NCBI RefSeq assembly: GCF_010093535.1 | Contig: NW_022985205.1 | Location: forward strand, 469,239 to 533,238 | Direction of reading: 5' to 3' | Source of the DNA: Lindgomyces ingoldianus | Lineage: Eukaryota > Ascomycota > Dothideomycetes > Pleosporales > Lindgomycetaceae | Length of the DNA: 64,000 nucleotides | In this document: piece by piece, positions 43,966 through 57,280 of the stretch | How the letters are laid out: each line of letters opens with the position of its first letter | Numbering within the stretch: position 1 is the stretch's first letter | The notes under the pieces: model-generated | The model's input: only the letters and a program-made list of their open reading frames with translations | Database searches by the model: none | What the model was told of the DNA's origin: nothing | Translations under genes and position numbers: made by a program

Positions 43966-45588
43966 ATGGCAACCCAAGACAAGTCCACTAGATCCTTCCA
44001 CCATGACCTCCCCCCAGAGAAAGCCCAAATCATCGACGTCGAAGAAATCGTCGTGACCCGCATCACGGAAGAAGACCTAATGCGTGTCTCCCGCTCCTCC
44101 ATGACCTTCTTCTCTCGCGCCGGCTTCCGCCTCTGTCTCATCATGTTCGTGCAAGGCTGCAACCAAGCGGGATACGGCGTAGACTGGGCCGTGATCGGTA
44201 ACATCAACGCCTTCAAGTCCTGGCACGCCTACTTTGGCTTCGGCACCAGCGGCAGCACATACGGAACCATTAACGCGCTCATGCGAATCGGGACGGTCTG
44301 TGGCGCGCCGTTTCTCGCACTTGCGGACATCATCGGTCGACGTGGAATTAATTTTCTAGGGAACTTTATTGTGCTGGTTGCTGCGCTGTTGCAGGGGCTT
44401 GCGGTTAATTTGCCAATGTTCATGGCAGGGCGTTTTTTTCTAGGGTTTGGGAGTGCGTTGATGTCGAGTCCGCAGTATATGGCCGAAGTGGCGCCTGTCC
44501 ATATGCGTGGAAGGCTTGTTGGGATCTTTGGCGCGTGTTTCCAGATTGGGAGTGTTGCGATGAATGCGGCTATGATTGGGTTCTCGACGATGGGGAACGA
44601 TTGGGCGTGGCGAATCCCTTTGATCCTCGAAGCAGTGTTTCCGTTTATCGTCTGCTCGACGATATACTTCCTCACACCGGAATCGCCGCGTTACTTGGTC
44701 CTCCGTGGCAAGAATGAAGAGGCGAAGAAAGTCATCGCAGAGTATCAAACGACGTCCGGCTCGACGGACGAACCCATTGTCGGCCTCATTATGGCACAAA
44801 TCGAAGAATCCCTGGAAACATCTCGCACGGGCTTCCGACAATCCTGGAACTTCGCAGTCTTCTTCACCAAAGTCGTACGCTATCGCTTGCTCGTCCTGAT
44901 CTTGTATTCGTGCTTCCAGTCCTGGAACGGCGGCGGCATTGTGTCGTACTACCTTACCCCCGCGCTCGAGACGGTTGGCGTCACCAAGGCAATCGACCAG
45001 CTTGGAATCTCGCTCGGCCTGACGGCTGTATATTTCGTTTTCACGGCGGTTGGCGCTTGGTTCGTCGACATGTTCAAGCGTCGTACGCTTATCTTCGCGG
45101 GACTCGTCGCAGTGATTGCAATGCAAACTGCCGCCACGATAACGTCCTGGCAGTACAGCGAAACCGGCAGTAAGGCCACATCGGCATTGACTATAATGTG
45201 GATGTTCATGTTCCAAGTCTTCTCCGCGCTCTTCATCGCCACCATGCATAACCTCTACCCTGTGGAGATCCTCTCCCTGCCATTGAGGGCTAAGGGTATG
45301 GGATTGTATGGCTTGATTCAGGGCGCTGCCGGGACAGTCGAGGCGTATGGTATTTCCGTCGGCATCAGCAAGATTGGTTACAAGATCTGGTGTGTGTATA
45401 TTGTGTATAATGTGCTGCAGCTGATCGCGTCGTATTTTATTTTCCCAGAGACGAGTAAGCTCAGCTTGGAGGAAATCGATGCAGTGTTTGAGACTCCGGG
45501 GGTGCATCCAGTGAAGATGAGTAAGTCGATTCAGAGAGCGAAGAAGGAGAGGGCGCGGCTGTTGGATGAGGAGGAACACGAGGACTAA
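43966..45588 (+). CDS. MFS sugar transporter, fungal alpha-glucoside/lactose permease-like
   Basis: One intronless exon encodes 540 residues with twelve predicted membrane segments. Sugar-porter landmarks are present: LADIIGRRG after TM2, YMAEVAPVHMRGRL after TM4, TPESPRYLVLRGK before the central loop, PVEILSLPLRAKG in the C-terminal half and FPETSKLSLEEIDAVFE at the end. The N-terminus is cytosolic and acidic (VEEIVVTRITEEDLMR), as in the lactose/hexose permease group of filamentous fungi. It is divergent from the GH95 gene with 464 bp between start codons, so the two may share regulation. The likely role is import of the oligosaccharides that the neighbouring enzymes cleave; the actual substrate is unknown. 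A 379-codon open frame on the opposite strand is only a codon-usage shadow. Confidence 0.9.
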   Translation: MATQDKSTRSFHHDLPPEKAQIIDVEEIVVTRITEEDLMRVSRSSMTFFSRAGFRLCLIMFVQGCNQAGYGVDWAVIGNINAFKSWHAYFGFGTSGSTYGTINALMRIGTVCGAPFLALADIIGRRGINFLGNFIVLVAALLQGLAVNLPMFMAGRFFLGFGSALMSSPQYMAEVAPVHMRGRLVGIFGACFQIGSVAMNAAMIGFSTMGNDWAWRIPLILEAVFPFIVCSTIYFLTPESPRYLVLRGKNEEAKKVIAEYQTTSGSTDEPIVGLIMAQIEESLETSRTGFRQSWNFAVFFTKVVRYRLLVLILYSCFQSWNGGGIVSYYLTPALETVGVTKAIDQLGISLGLTAVYFVFTAVGAWFVDMFKRRTLIFAGLVAVIAMQTAATITSWQYSETGSKATSALTIMWMFMFQVFSALFIATMHNLYPVEILSLPLRAKGMGLYGLIQGAAGTVEAYGISVGISKIGYKIWCVYIVYNVLQLIASYFIFPETSKLSLEEIDAVFETPGVHPVKMSKSIQRAKKERARLLDEEEHED

Positions 45589-45867
45589 GGGTCCTGGAAG
45601 AAAGTTCCTGGAAGTGCGAAGCGGTAGGGGAGTGTTGGTTGAGCGCTGGGTGCTCTATAGCTTTCGAATGACTGTATTGTTTCCAAATAAGCAAGTATTC
45701 GGCGGAAGTGTATTTCAAAATTTCGCCTGGGTAATATTACCTCCACTGCTACGCTATTTGCCCTGCGGCTGAAGAGAACTCGTTCCGATTATTTTATGTA
45801 GCGCTCGACACATCTCCATACCTTGTTGCCACGTCTTATGATACAAATGCTATACAACTCCCCTTCT

Positions 45868-47190
45868 TTATACCCACTCTTTAGGCTTCTTTAACACCTC
45901 CAATAGCCTCTCCTCCCTCGAACCCTTCTCGGGAGAATGCATGTACTGCCACCTCGCCGTAAGCGGCAGACTCATAAGTATGCTCTCGACCCTCGACCCC
46001 GGAGTATTCAATCCGAAAGCCGTGCCTCTGTCATGCACGAGATTGAATTCGACATACCTCCCTCTCCTTATCTGCTGCCATTGCTTCTCGCGCTCTGTGA
46101 ACGGCATGTTCTTGCGGCGGTTGATAATAGGTACGTATGAAGGTAGGAATGCGGATAGGCAGTCTTGCGCGAAGGCGAAGAGCTGCTCCTGGTCTTTTTC
46201 CGTTTCATCGAGGTCGTCGAAGAAGATTCCGCCAATACCACGGGACTCGCCTCGGTGCTTGTTGTTGAAGTATTCGTCACACCATTTCTTGAAGCGTGGG
46301 TAGTAGGATTTGTCATGCTTGTCGCAGGCCGCTTTGATGGTCTTGTGGAAGTGTATTGCGTCTTCGTCGAATAGATAGCATGGCGTTAGATCACATCCAC
46401 CGCCGTACCACCATGCATTTGTCTTCCCATTCTCATCCGCAGTCTCGAAGTAGCGATAGTTGAGATGGACTGTCGGCGCCATGGGATTGCTCGGATGCAA
46501 CACCATGCTCAACCCCGCAGCAAAAAATTCCACCGACTCGACATCCGGATCCAACGCCTTATGATTGACCCTCATTTTCTGTATCGCAGCTCTCGGAAGC
46601 CTTCCATACACGACCGAAGTATTCACTCCCGCTTTCTCAAACACATTACCGTCCTGCAGAACGCAGGTTATGCCGCCACCACCCTCTGGTCGCTGCCAGG
46701 TATCGACTTGGAATTTCTGGCCGTCCACTTTCTCCAGTCCAGCGACAATCTGCTTTTGGTGTTGCTTGATGAATTTTTCCATACGCAAGCGCATAGGCGA
46801 TTGTTCCGTGACGTCACCTCCGCGTTTAAGAAGGGCGTCTTTTTCAGCGATGGTGGGGGATTCAGTTTTGGTTATTTCGCCCGTCATCTATCCACCGATT
46901 AGCCACCATCCTAGAGATCGGGAGGAGTTTGGTGAGAAGCTTGCCATTGAATAGATGATCAACCCAGTGAAGGGCACGCCCAGAAACAGCCGTATTCTGT
47001 TTGGCCATGGCGAATGCTTTGGTTCACGCCATGCCTTCAATGGGTCTGAGTTCTGCGGCTTGTTCGATATGCCTCGTTTCGCATTGAAGAAATCGGCAGC
47101 CAGACGTCTTCGTGGAGTCGATGTGAAGCTACGGTGAGCTCCAAAGAACTGAGGAATACGGAGGGAAGGCCTCAATGGCGCCATTTCCAT
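45868..47190 (-). CDS. HEM13: Oxygen-dependent coproporphyrinogen III oxidase
   Basis: The catalytic exon (46887-45868, 339 residues) is unmistakable [68 protein letters not shown], and [20 protein letters not shown]. The enzyme converts coproporphyrinogen III to protoporphyrinogen IX in haem synthesis. Upstream and in the same direction lies an 82-codon stretch (47190-46945) rich in Arg and Ser with a [17 protein letters not shown] presequence-like part and one hydrophobic segment, [16 protein letters not shown] join it through a 57-bp GC-AG intron (46944-46888; branch GCTAAT, acceptor GATAG), giving 421 residues. The alternative is a GT donor at 46894 with a downstream AAG acceptor, or a start at 46887 with no leader. 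A leader would place the enzyme at mitochondria, unlike cytosolic yeast Hem13. The catalytic part is certain; the leader is not. Confidence 0.88.
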
Positions 47191-49067
<1,877 letters not shown>

Positions 49068-50094
49068 ACTGCAACTTCCTCAGTTCCGCCCTCTCCTATT
49101 CTTTGATCTCTCGAGGGCGCGGTGACCTGCACGGGCGTTTCGGTTTCTCCAAGGCTTCCACTTTCTTCATATCCCACAAACAACACAACATTCTCGACGG
49201 CTTACATGACTCGGACACGATGGATGCACACACAGGAGCGCGAGTACGGGTGGCTCGGGACTTGATTTCAAATCCAGCGGCGAGGCAAACCTTCTGGATT
49301 TGATAATTGATTCGAGCGAATATTCACGGACGACAGACGACTCACGCGGCACGTAATGCATGCAAGGGCAGCGGAGAGGCCTATGTAGGTGCTGGATGGC
49401 CAGCGGGGAGATGGTTAGGTGGATGATGGGGTACTGCTTTCATCCTCTTCTCTTTACCTGCGTTGCTCTGTAGTTTGCCTTTGCCCTGAATGAACCAACG
49501 GATTTAGTCCGAGAAGATGTTTTTGCTGTGACGACCTTTGCTAACCAACCGACAAAGTGCGAGCGAGGGAGGTACCTTGGGGTTGACCCGACAGCGTGAT
49601 TTGCGGCTCTGAAACCTGCATGACGACATGCCCATGACCCCTCCAGTCACTCACTCAAGTCAAGCGCAGCGCAAGACACGACCGAAACCAGCAGGCAGCT
49701 CTTCCTTTCCTTTCTCGATGGACAAGTCACTCATCGAAATTGGGCTGAAATTTGCAGAGCCTTGACCGCCCTTCCGTGAGACTGTCTCAGCTGGTGGGCA
49801 GTCGTACCTGCGTGGGAAGGGCTAGTGGGCTGCCGCTTGGCGAGCCCCAACAGACTCGGCGGATTGCTTGAGGAGGAAGCTCCGATCTTTCCTGAGCGAA
49901 GAAAGAGAAAAGCTTCCTCAACTTCACGGAACGCGATTGAAGCGCTACAAATCGGGAACGAACTGGAATTCCATTCAAGCCCCGTTTCCGAACTGAAAGA
50001 GAAGGAGGCATTCGTTTCTAAGCATTTGCCGACAACGCTTTTCGAACACACTGGACATCTTCGTCGAGAGCGAGCCTCAAGTTAGGGGTCCAAT

Positions 50095-50510
50095 ATGGCA
50101 TACAAATATATAATATCCAAGTCCGCCCTTCCTTTCCTTCTCCCAAAGCTTGTCTAGCTCGTATGCAACATCTCACTTGCCCCCGGTCCAGGCCCTTCCT
50201 CCCACTCCCATTCTCTTTGTTGCAGCTTCACCGCGCGCAGTCTGTTCGATCTCCCCTCCCTCCACTAGACCTACACCCCTCTCTAACACTGCCGCTCCAT
50301 AGGTCTCTAGACCCCATCTTCGCAATCGCAATAGGCACCGCTGCGGCTTGGACTCGCATTAGTCGGGAAGAGAATGAGAAGGGACGGGATATGACAAAGA
50401 CGATTGAGGTGGTGAAGAGGAGGGTTGATATTGCTTGGAATGGGGCTGGGGGGAGAAGCCGGAAAGGGAAGGAGGAAGACCATGAAGAAGGGAAGGCGTG
50501 GGAGGGCTAA
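50095..50510 (+). CDS. Nce101-like small membrane protein
   Basis: Two exons, 50095-50120 and 50303-50510, encode 77 residues. The 182-bp intron has a CTAAC branch site about 15 bases before a CATAG acceptor; the donor GTCCGC is unusual. The spliced N-terminus, MAYKYIISKSLDPIFAIAIG followed by TAAAWTRISREENEKGRD, follows the small Nce101 (non-classical export protein 1) pattern of a short lead, DP-hA, one membrane helix, and a basic R-hNREE-GR tail. The remaining C-terminus is a variable Lys/Glu/Gly-rich stretch. In yeast Nce101 is linked to export of proteins lacking signal peptides, but its mechanism is unclear. The gene is too small to stand out by length, and the call rests on this pattern and on splicing that joins the two parts in frame. 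Confidence 0.6.
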
Positions 50511-53500
50511 GGCCCCATGAAGGGGTTTGGTTAAGAAGGCAGGTGGGGAATGGTGAGGGGTAACAGTAGGATGTTAGGAGTGGGGTGGGATTAGGAGGGG
50601 TGACGGTGAATTGCGGGCGTTAGGTAGGGGATGTGAGACTCGGGAGACAGTAGGGTGCCATGAGTGCTTCCGTGACGGATGTGGCGCCGACGATGGACGC
50701 CACTTTTGAGGGCCGAGTCCCAGAGGAGACTGAGCATTCACACAAGGCCACTAGGGAGAGAGAAGGCAAAAAATGAGATACCCATTCGATCACTTGTATA
50801 CCAAATTGTCACGTGCAATGGGATATAGAAGGCTGAAACGGTCACGTCGAGCGCTAAGAAGAGACGAAAGGAAATGAAGATCCTTTCGACTGCCGCATGG
50901 ATTCGGAAATATATCTCACCAGCCAACTCCTGCCTCCCGAAACTCGTGCCTAGTATATTCACTATCACATCCACCCTCCAGGCGACTGCTCAAGTCCCTC
51001 CGGCCAGCGACTCCATTCCATGAAGAAGTCCGAGTCCGAGTCCGGGTCGAACACATATATCCCTATCCTTGCCTTTAAATTCTCTTCATGTTACGGACGA
51101 TGACTTGCCCTCGGCATTGACTCCGAGCCCATGCAATGTTGGCAGGCTTCTTTCCGCTTCTGCAGAACCAAAGCAGTCATCAAAAGTCTTGTTACCCATT
51201 TGTAGTCCCTTCACAGCCAGGAGTAATAGCAAAGCAGCCGACAGGTACAGGAGGAAGAGTGTATTTACTAAATTCGAGTTTCGAGCGGGAACTGGGGGAC
51301 TGGTGCATCTCCGCGCTTCTGGGCACTCCCAGAGCAACGCTCCACCAAATATAAGGTCCTATTGGATTGATTTAATTCCGAATCAGGCCGTGTACCCACG
51401 CGAGCAAATATTATTCAGTGGGTGCGGCTACGAAGTTGGCATCCTATGCTGCAAAATGCTGCTTTATTCTCAGGCCTCGAAGTAAAGAACGCTGGTGCAG
51501 AGGCAGGCGAAGAGCCGTGAGGAGTATCAACTGAGGTTTTATACCTAGGGATATGGACCCTCGGTTGTATGATTTTGGTTCCTGAAACCCAGACCAGGGA
51601 TAGGAGATAGGGAGTTCACGGCGCTCCGAGACGGAAGAAGTGCCATACGAACACGCAGCTCTCTATTGTAGCCCATGGGACCATATAGGATTTCAGAAAC
51701 ACGTTTTTAGTTCTTGATACCCAGACCAGAGTTGAGAAGTGATGGGTGAAGGATTGACGGTGCCATGAGGTAGAAGGAAATATATACTCCCAAGTGGGCC
51801 AGCAACTTGTGTGTTCTTCCCTCCTTTCACGAGATTCCTTCCCTCCTCTGCTCATAGCAAGCTGAAGATGCAATCTTTCCTTGTCTCCACATTTCTAATT
51901 CTCCTACTCAATATCTTCTCGTCAAAGTTAGAAACCCTCAAAATTTCTTAGCGATCGAGAATCTTCCTCAGCAGAACAGATCTCACGCCTCGACTCATAG
52001 TATTCATCCTCCACTTTTTACACCCCGGCGGAGGATTTTGCAGGCCATGCAAGCAGAACATCCGCCTTTCTTGTTTCATACCCAAGATTCCATGGAATGT
52101 GCAATTACTATCTTTTTTTCGTTCTCACTCCAATTCATGTGAATTTTAACTGTCCCCTTTTATTTCTCAAGCATAGTGTGCCATCATTTCCCAACTACAT
52201 TTACATTCTCTTTCAAGAAAGTCATCTCATTAGACATCATAGTTATTCAGGTCTCTAGGCTCGTTGGCCCAAGTTAATCACTGTGGGAGATATTCGACAA
52301 TAGAGGCACTGTTCTCCGCCATATATCCCTCTGCTGCATGTTTTTTCTTCTGAGAAGCTCATGAACTCGATGCTTTTGAAGTTTGAAGTCTCGCCCCTCC
52401 GCCGCGTCAAAGCCTGACAGTGATTATGTTATACCGGACAAGCAAGTCGGGGGATTTACACTTTCCTGGGCACTTTTCCACCGACGCAGATGCAGCAGTC
52501 CCATTCCCTCTGCACACATTAATAGCATCACGATGACCTCAACTGCCCTTATCAAGATTAGCCTACACATTATTAAAGCAGTCGTGTTCGGGTCGGATTG
52601 CACCGTCATCGCCACTCTCCTACTAGCAACATTAAGCAACTCCAGATATAGAACCTAGTTGGTCTGAGAAAATTTCCTCCTCAGATCTCACATACCAGCC
52701 ATGCTGCCGTTCCTCTTAGAATTTTGGTCACACCCAACCTACTCATTCTCATTCTTAGATAGAGAATCCTCTATTGACCTGTGACTTAATCTTCAATTTC
52801 TAATCCCTACAACTCCCCAATCTCGACCAAAGGCCACCATAAAGAGCTCCAAATCGGCCTTTTATTCTGCAGAGAAACAAAGGTGTTAGGTGGAAATTGT
52901 TTTGTGACACCAGTCCGTGAGATTAGCATCATGTCCTCCCAAAACTGCTAGAGTTGAACCGCCGCCATGGCAAGGCACGCCGGTAATTTTTAGCGTACAG
53001 AAAAACATGGCAGAACGTATAGTGACCATTTAGAAACAAGGGTCCTTTTTATGAAGAATGTCTCTTTTTAATATCTGGGAGTTCCAGGGCAGGCGTCCGG
53101 CGAAACCAGAACCTAGCAGAATAGTCTTTTCCAGCATACGGGTCCAAAGGAAACGAGTTTGAGAATCGTGAGTTTTATACCTGGACACGCATCGGGCGCG
53201 TTGCTGTCTTTAGATTCCCACAGTACCAGAGGCAGAAAGCCAGCAAAAGAGTATTGTGGGATGGGTTTTTATTCCGCAGAGCAGCGTGAGACTGTTTCAG
53301 CGTTGTATTTTTCGTCCGCAGGTCTGAAGAACTTACAGCCGAAAGTCGTCAGTTTTATTCCCCAGACACCCATGATAGATCAATCTCCTCGCCTTTGGTC
53401 CTACAAGATCCCGCAGCCACTATGATCCAATCTTCTTCGTTCTTTAGCTCGCAGAGCAGCATCTCTTTATAATGGGACTAGTCGACGGGGATCCATAGGG

Positions 53501-54044
53501 CCAGTCCGACCAGACGGTATCGGTGTGGCCGCCAAAGGCATTTCCAGTACCCCGGTCCCTGTATCGACGTCCATCTCTTATTAACCTCTTAGATCCACAG
53601 CCACCTTGTTGAGGCTTTCCATAGAATTTTCGTCTATGGAGAACAATGTATGGCTGGGCCTCCAAAATTTTAATCCAGTGTAAACCCACCAGTTTTCAGT
53701 GCCATAGAGCCATGCGTCACTTTTATTCTTGTACCTAATCTCCGAAGGTCCAGGTCTCACAGCCACCATTATCAACGCCACAGAGCAACAACACATGGGA
53801 TTTTATCACATCTCCCCATGCACCACTAGCAATATATCACCGCACAAACTCTTTTCAAAATTCTGGGCATGAATCCGCTTTTCCATTGCTGTCTTCTCAT
53901 CGCCAGACCGGAGTCACATCATACCACACACATACTCACACATCACACAGAGACTTCTTCATCTTCCTCCAACCATCCTGGATCTTCTCTTCATCCTCCT
54001 ACGCCTAGCACTTATCACAACCTCCCCTTCACCTCCCCACACCG
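50511..54044. other. Gene-poor region with degenerate repeated motifs
   Basis: These 3.5 kb contain no open frame with family resemblance. Two features stand out. A TTTTATTCC-CAGA-like motif recurs loosely about every 40-150 bp between 52860 and 53810. An imperfect duplication centred on ACCCAGACCAG occurs at about 51575-51640 and 51712-51780. Long untranslated leaders or a non-coding transcript cannot be excluded. No tRNA, transposase or terminal repeat was recognised. Confidence 0.5.
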
Positions 54045-57000
54045 TCACCTTAGATACCCGTTCGCCCCCAGCCACTCCCTAACCACTTTCTCATCCCTAA
54101 CCCTGAACTTCGCATGTCCCCTAATTGTATCATCGATAACCGCCAATCCTTTATCAAATCCCCTAGTCTCCATGCCTTCCCTCTCAAAAAAGCCCTTAAT
54201 CTCATCCGCCACCTGCTCATCGGCATACTTGTTCAACCCGAACCTTAAAAACCGTTCCAAAACCACCATATTCCCGGACAGAGTCTTGAACACCAAGTCC
54301 CAGTTATCGCGGATAAAGTGCCAGACTTCAATACGGACTGTGGAGTTTGAGGAGAGCGCGATGGTGCCAGAGTGCTTGTCTTGCATGGCAACTTTGTCTG
54401 AGAAGATGAAGGAGAGGAAGTCGCGTGCGAGTGCAGGGTCTTGTACGCGTCCGAGAGATTGGAGACAGATTTCTTTGCCGTCGATTGATGTTGCGTTGAA
54501 ATACTCGTTTTTAACAGCGTTGTAAGCTGTCTCGCCACCATTCTTTACTGCAGTTGAGAAAATGGCTCGACGAAGAGATGGGTTGATGGCGTTGGTGTCT
54601 TTGCCGGAGATGTGGAGGTCGAACCGTTTCTGGGCTTCCGCAACAGTTGCGGGGTGCCCAAGAAGGCCGGCGGTTGCGATGAGTGCTGCGCGCTTTTGGC
54701 CTGTGAGGTAGCTTTCGCCGTCTTTGAACTCCCAGCCGATTTCTTCGACGGCGGGTGAGACAAGTTCGAGAGTGAATTTCTTCAAACCAGCGCTAATATC
54801 CTCGACGTCGGAGAATACATTGCGAACATTACCCATGGTCGTAGTAATTTGAGACCAGACCCTATGTAGACGTCAGTTTAAACTCCATTTCGTATTAAGG
54901 GACCATACAGATACTCAGATTCGTTGTGGAATGGTTTCAGAAGAGCGAGCAAGCCTGTCGTAGAACCATAACCAGCGACTGCATTGGCATACGCATCTCC
55001 GACAAGCCCAATCTTGTCTTGAACACTCAAATAATCCTTGGCTTCACCAAGCTTTAAGAGGCGCTTTGAGGGGTAGTTTGTCCTGTAGAATCCCGTGAGA
55101 TCTTTGTTGATCTGATAGAACGAGTCATCAATATCACGAATGGTATCTTCCTTTTGAGTAAGCGCCCGGATCTTATGCACCGCTGCTGCAGAAGCAGATG
55201 ATCCAGTCTTCAAGCCCAGAGGAATCCACCAGACGGTCTCGTCTTCTTCGGGCTTGGCGTCACCGGTCAGCAGGAAGCGCTGCTGGCGAATGCTGATCTG
55301 TCCAGGCTCCTCAGCAACGGTAACGACTGGGAAACCGATCTTCCGGATCCAGAAGTCCATGAAACTGTTGATGTCCTGACCGGATGCCTTGCTCAGAGCA
55401 GACCAGAGGTCATTCGTCGTGGCATTCTTGTACTGGTGCGCTTTAAGATAGTCTGCCACACCCTGGAGGAATACCTTTTCTCCAATGTGAGCGCTAAGCA
55501 TGCGGATGACGGAACTGCCCTTGAGGTAGCTGATATGGTCAAAGATTTGGTCGACCTCAAGCCCGTCATATACGGGCACTTCAATTGGGTGGGATGTACG
55601 TAGAGCGTCGAATTGGAAGGCTGTTTGAACGGATTCGGTCTGTATCAGAAGTCAGTCGTCGAAGGTCTCAAGACTTCAAGGTACCTCTAGATCTTCCACG
55701 TACAACAAACTGTCCCCAGACATTCCATTCTGCAAACGGATTAGCAAGCGTACTACGGTAAGCCCAGCAGACTACATACCAGGATAGAGATGGTCAATTG
55801 CGAACCATCCGACCCACGTAGCAAAGCCCTCGTTGAGCCAGAGCTATAATTGACATTAGTTTCCTTCCCCTGTAGCGGGGTCGATGAACTTACTTCACTC
55901 CACCAGTCCATAGTAACGAGATTGCCGAACCATTGATGGGCAAGTTCATGCGCCACAACATATGCGACCCGGTTTCGATAACTGTCTGCTGAAGTGTTTG
56001 GGTCGAAGAGCACGGCCGTGGTTCTATTACATGGAATTAGAGCTAGCATTCACAGCGATCGCGGGGGGAGATTGTCATATTACCGGTAGGTAATGAGACC
56101 CCAATTCTCCATGGCACCGTGTGACTAGAATACATCGGTCAGCTAAAGCCATAATCGCATGAGAAAGAGGACTTATTATCGGCTAATAAATCAGCAGAGC
56201 CCGCAGGGGAAGCGGTATCAGAAAATACTTACAAATTCGTGAACAGCGAGCAGATCGACCTTAGGGAGAGGATAGTCGATTTGGAAGACCTAGAGCAAGT
56301 CGTCAGTACCTTCCGTGCTATGCCCCGGCTCAAGCTGTCATACCTCGGAGAAATAGTCAACGACCTGATGGCAATTCTCCAACGCAAACTCCCCCTGCTG
56401 CTTCAACCCTCGCGTAGTATACACCCTTACAGGCAGGCTCTTCCCATTATATTTCCTCTTGGTAAAAGCTTCGACATACTCGAAATCTCCAATAGCCCAA
56501 GCCAGAAGGTACGTAGACATGATGGGCGTACGGTCAAACAACACGGTCTTAAAGCCAGATTTGCTACTCGGCCTAACCTCCTTCTCGGGCATATTGCTGA
56601 GCGCGACCTGGTCCTCGGGCACCTCCAACAGAACATCGAACGTAGCCTTGAGGTTCGGTTCGTCGAAGCAAGGAAAAGCTCGGCGTGCATCGCAGGACTC
56701 GAATTGGGTGCTGAACATGTAGTGAAATTCATCGTCACGAGCGACTGATGCTGGGACTTCGCCTTTGGGCTTATACTTGGAGCGGTAGAAGCCAGCCATG
56801 ACCTATTCTGAAGCTAGTAACTCCACAAGTTGTAGTATAAATGAATTGGAGCTTACATTGTTCATAACGCCCTCAAATTTGACTGTAAGAACACCTTCCC
56901 CAGAATATTGAATCAGATCTGTCTCATCCCCAAAGCCCAGTGTAACACGCTGACGCTTCTCGTCATACGTGATATTCTTCGCCTGTCGTGGGGGTACATC

Positions 57001-57280
57001 CTTCTCCACGTGGCCAAGCTTCAGCTCCGCACTATGAATCTTGAGCTGGAAGGCGTTGAGCACAATTTCAGTCCACTGGTTAGCCCCATTCTGAATGTCG
57101 ACGTTGATCTCGGCGGCTCCCTGGTAGGTGAAGTTTCCGCCAAACTCGAGGTCATGGAGGGATAGGGAATAGTGTGAGGGCTTGACCCTATATTGGGAGT
57201 CGTTGTTAGTCCGAGGCATGCTATGGTTGGGCTGGCTGACGGGCTTACCAGCTTGGTAGAACGTCTCGGTCCGTCGCCAT
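54045..57280 (-). CDS. APE2: M1-family zinc aminopeptidase, Ape2/Aap1 type
   Basis: Ten exons are inferred: 57280-57249, 57187-56857, 56802-56344, 56289-56233, 56124-56084, 56023-55894, 55843-55780, 55729-55704, 55639-54909 and 54861-54045. All junctions are GT-AG and in phase, giving 895 residues. The start reads [20 protein letters not shown], matching yeast Ape2 (VLPNNVKPLHYDL). The substrate-binding [12 protein letters not shown], the zinc motif HELAHQ (HEXXH) and the third ligand in WLNEGFATW are split over separate exons. The C-terminal ERAP1-like helical domain is complete and ends WLGANGYLR. The enzyme removes N-terminal residues from peptides in the cytosol or cell periphery. An in-frame ATG at 57619 would add 113 residues with a basic, Ser/Arg/Leu-rich mitochondrial-type presequence, so a second isoform is possible. 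The exon of 26 bp (55729-55704) is unusually small but keeps the family pattern [16 protein letters not shown]. Confidence 0.92.

Noticed and set aside
44440..45579. A 379-codon minus-strand open frame inside the MFS transporter gene
   Set aside because: It is antisense to a clear transporter, its translation has no family resemblance, and it is explained by GC-rich third positions on the coding strand.
50163..50302. Start of the Nce101-like protein at the ATG at 50163 (115 residues)
   Set aside because: The extra N-terminus is Pro/Leu-rich and unlike the family, whereas splicing from 50120 to 50303 gives the expected short start.
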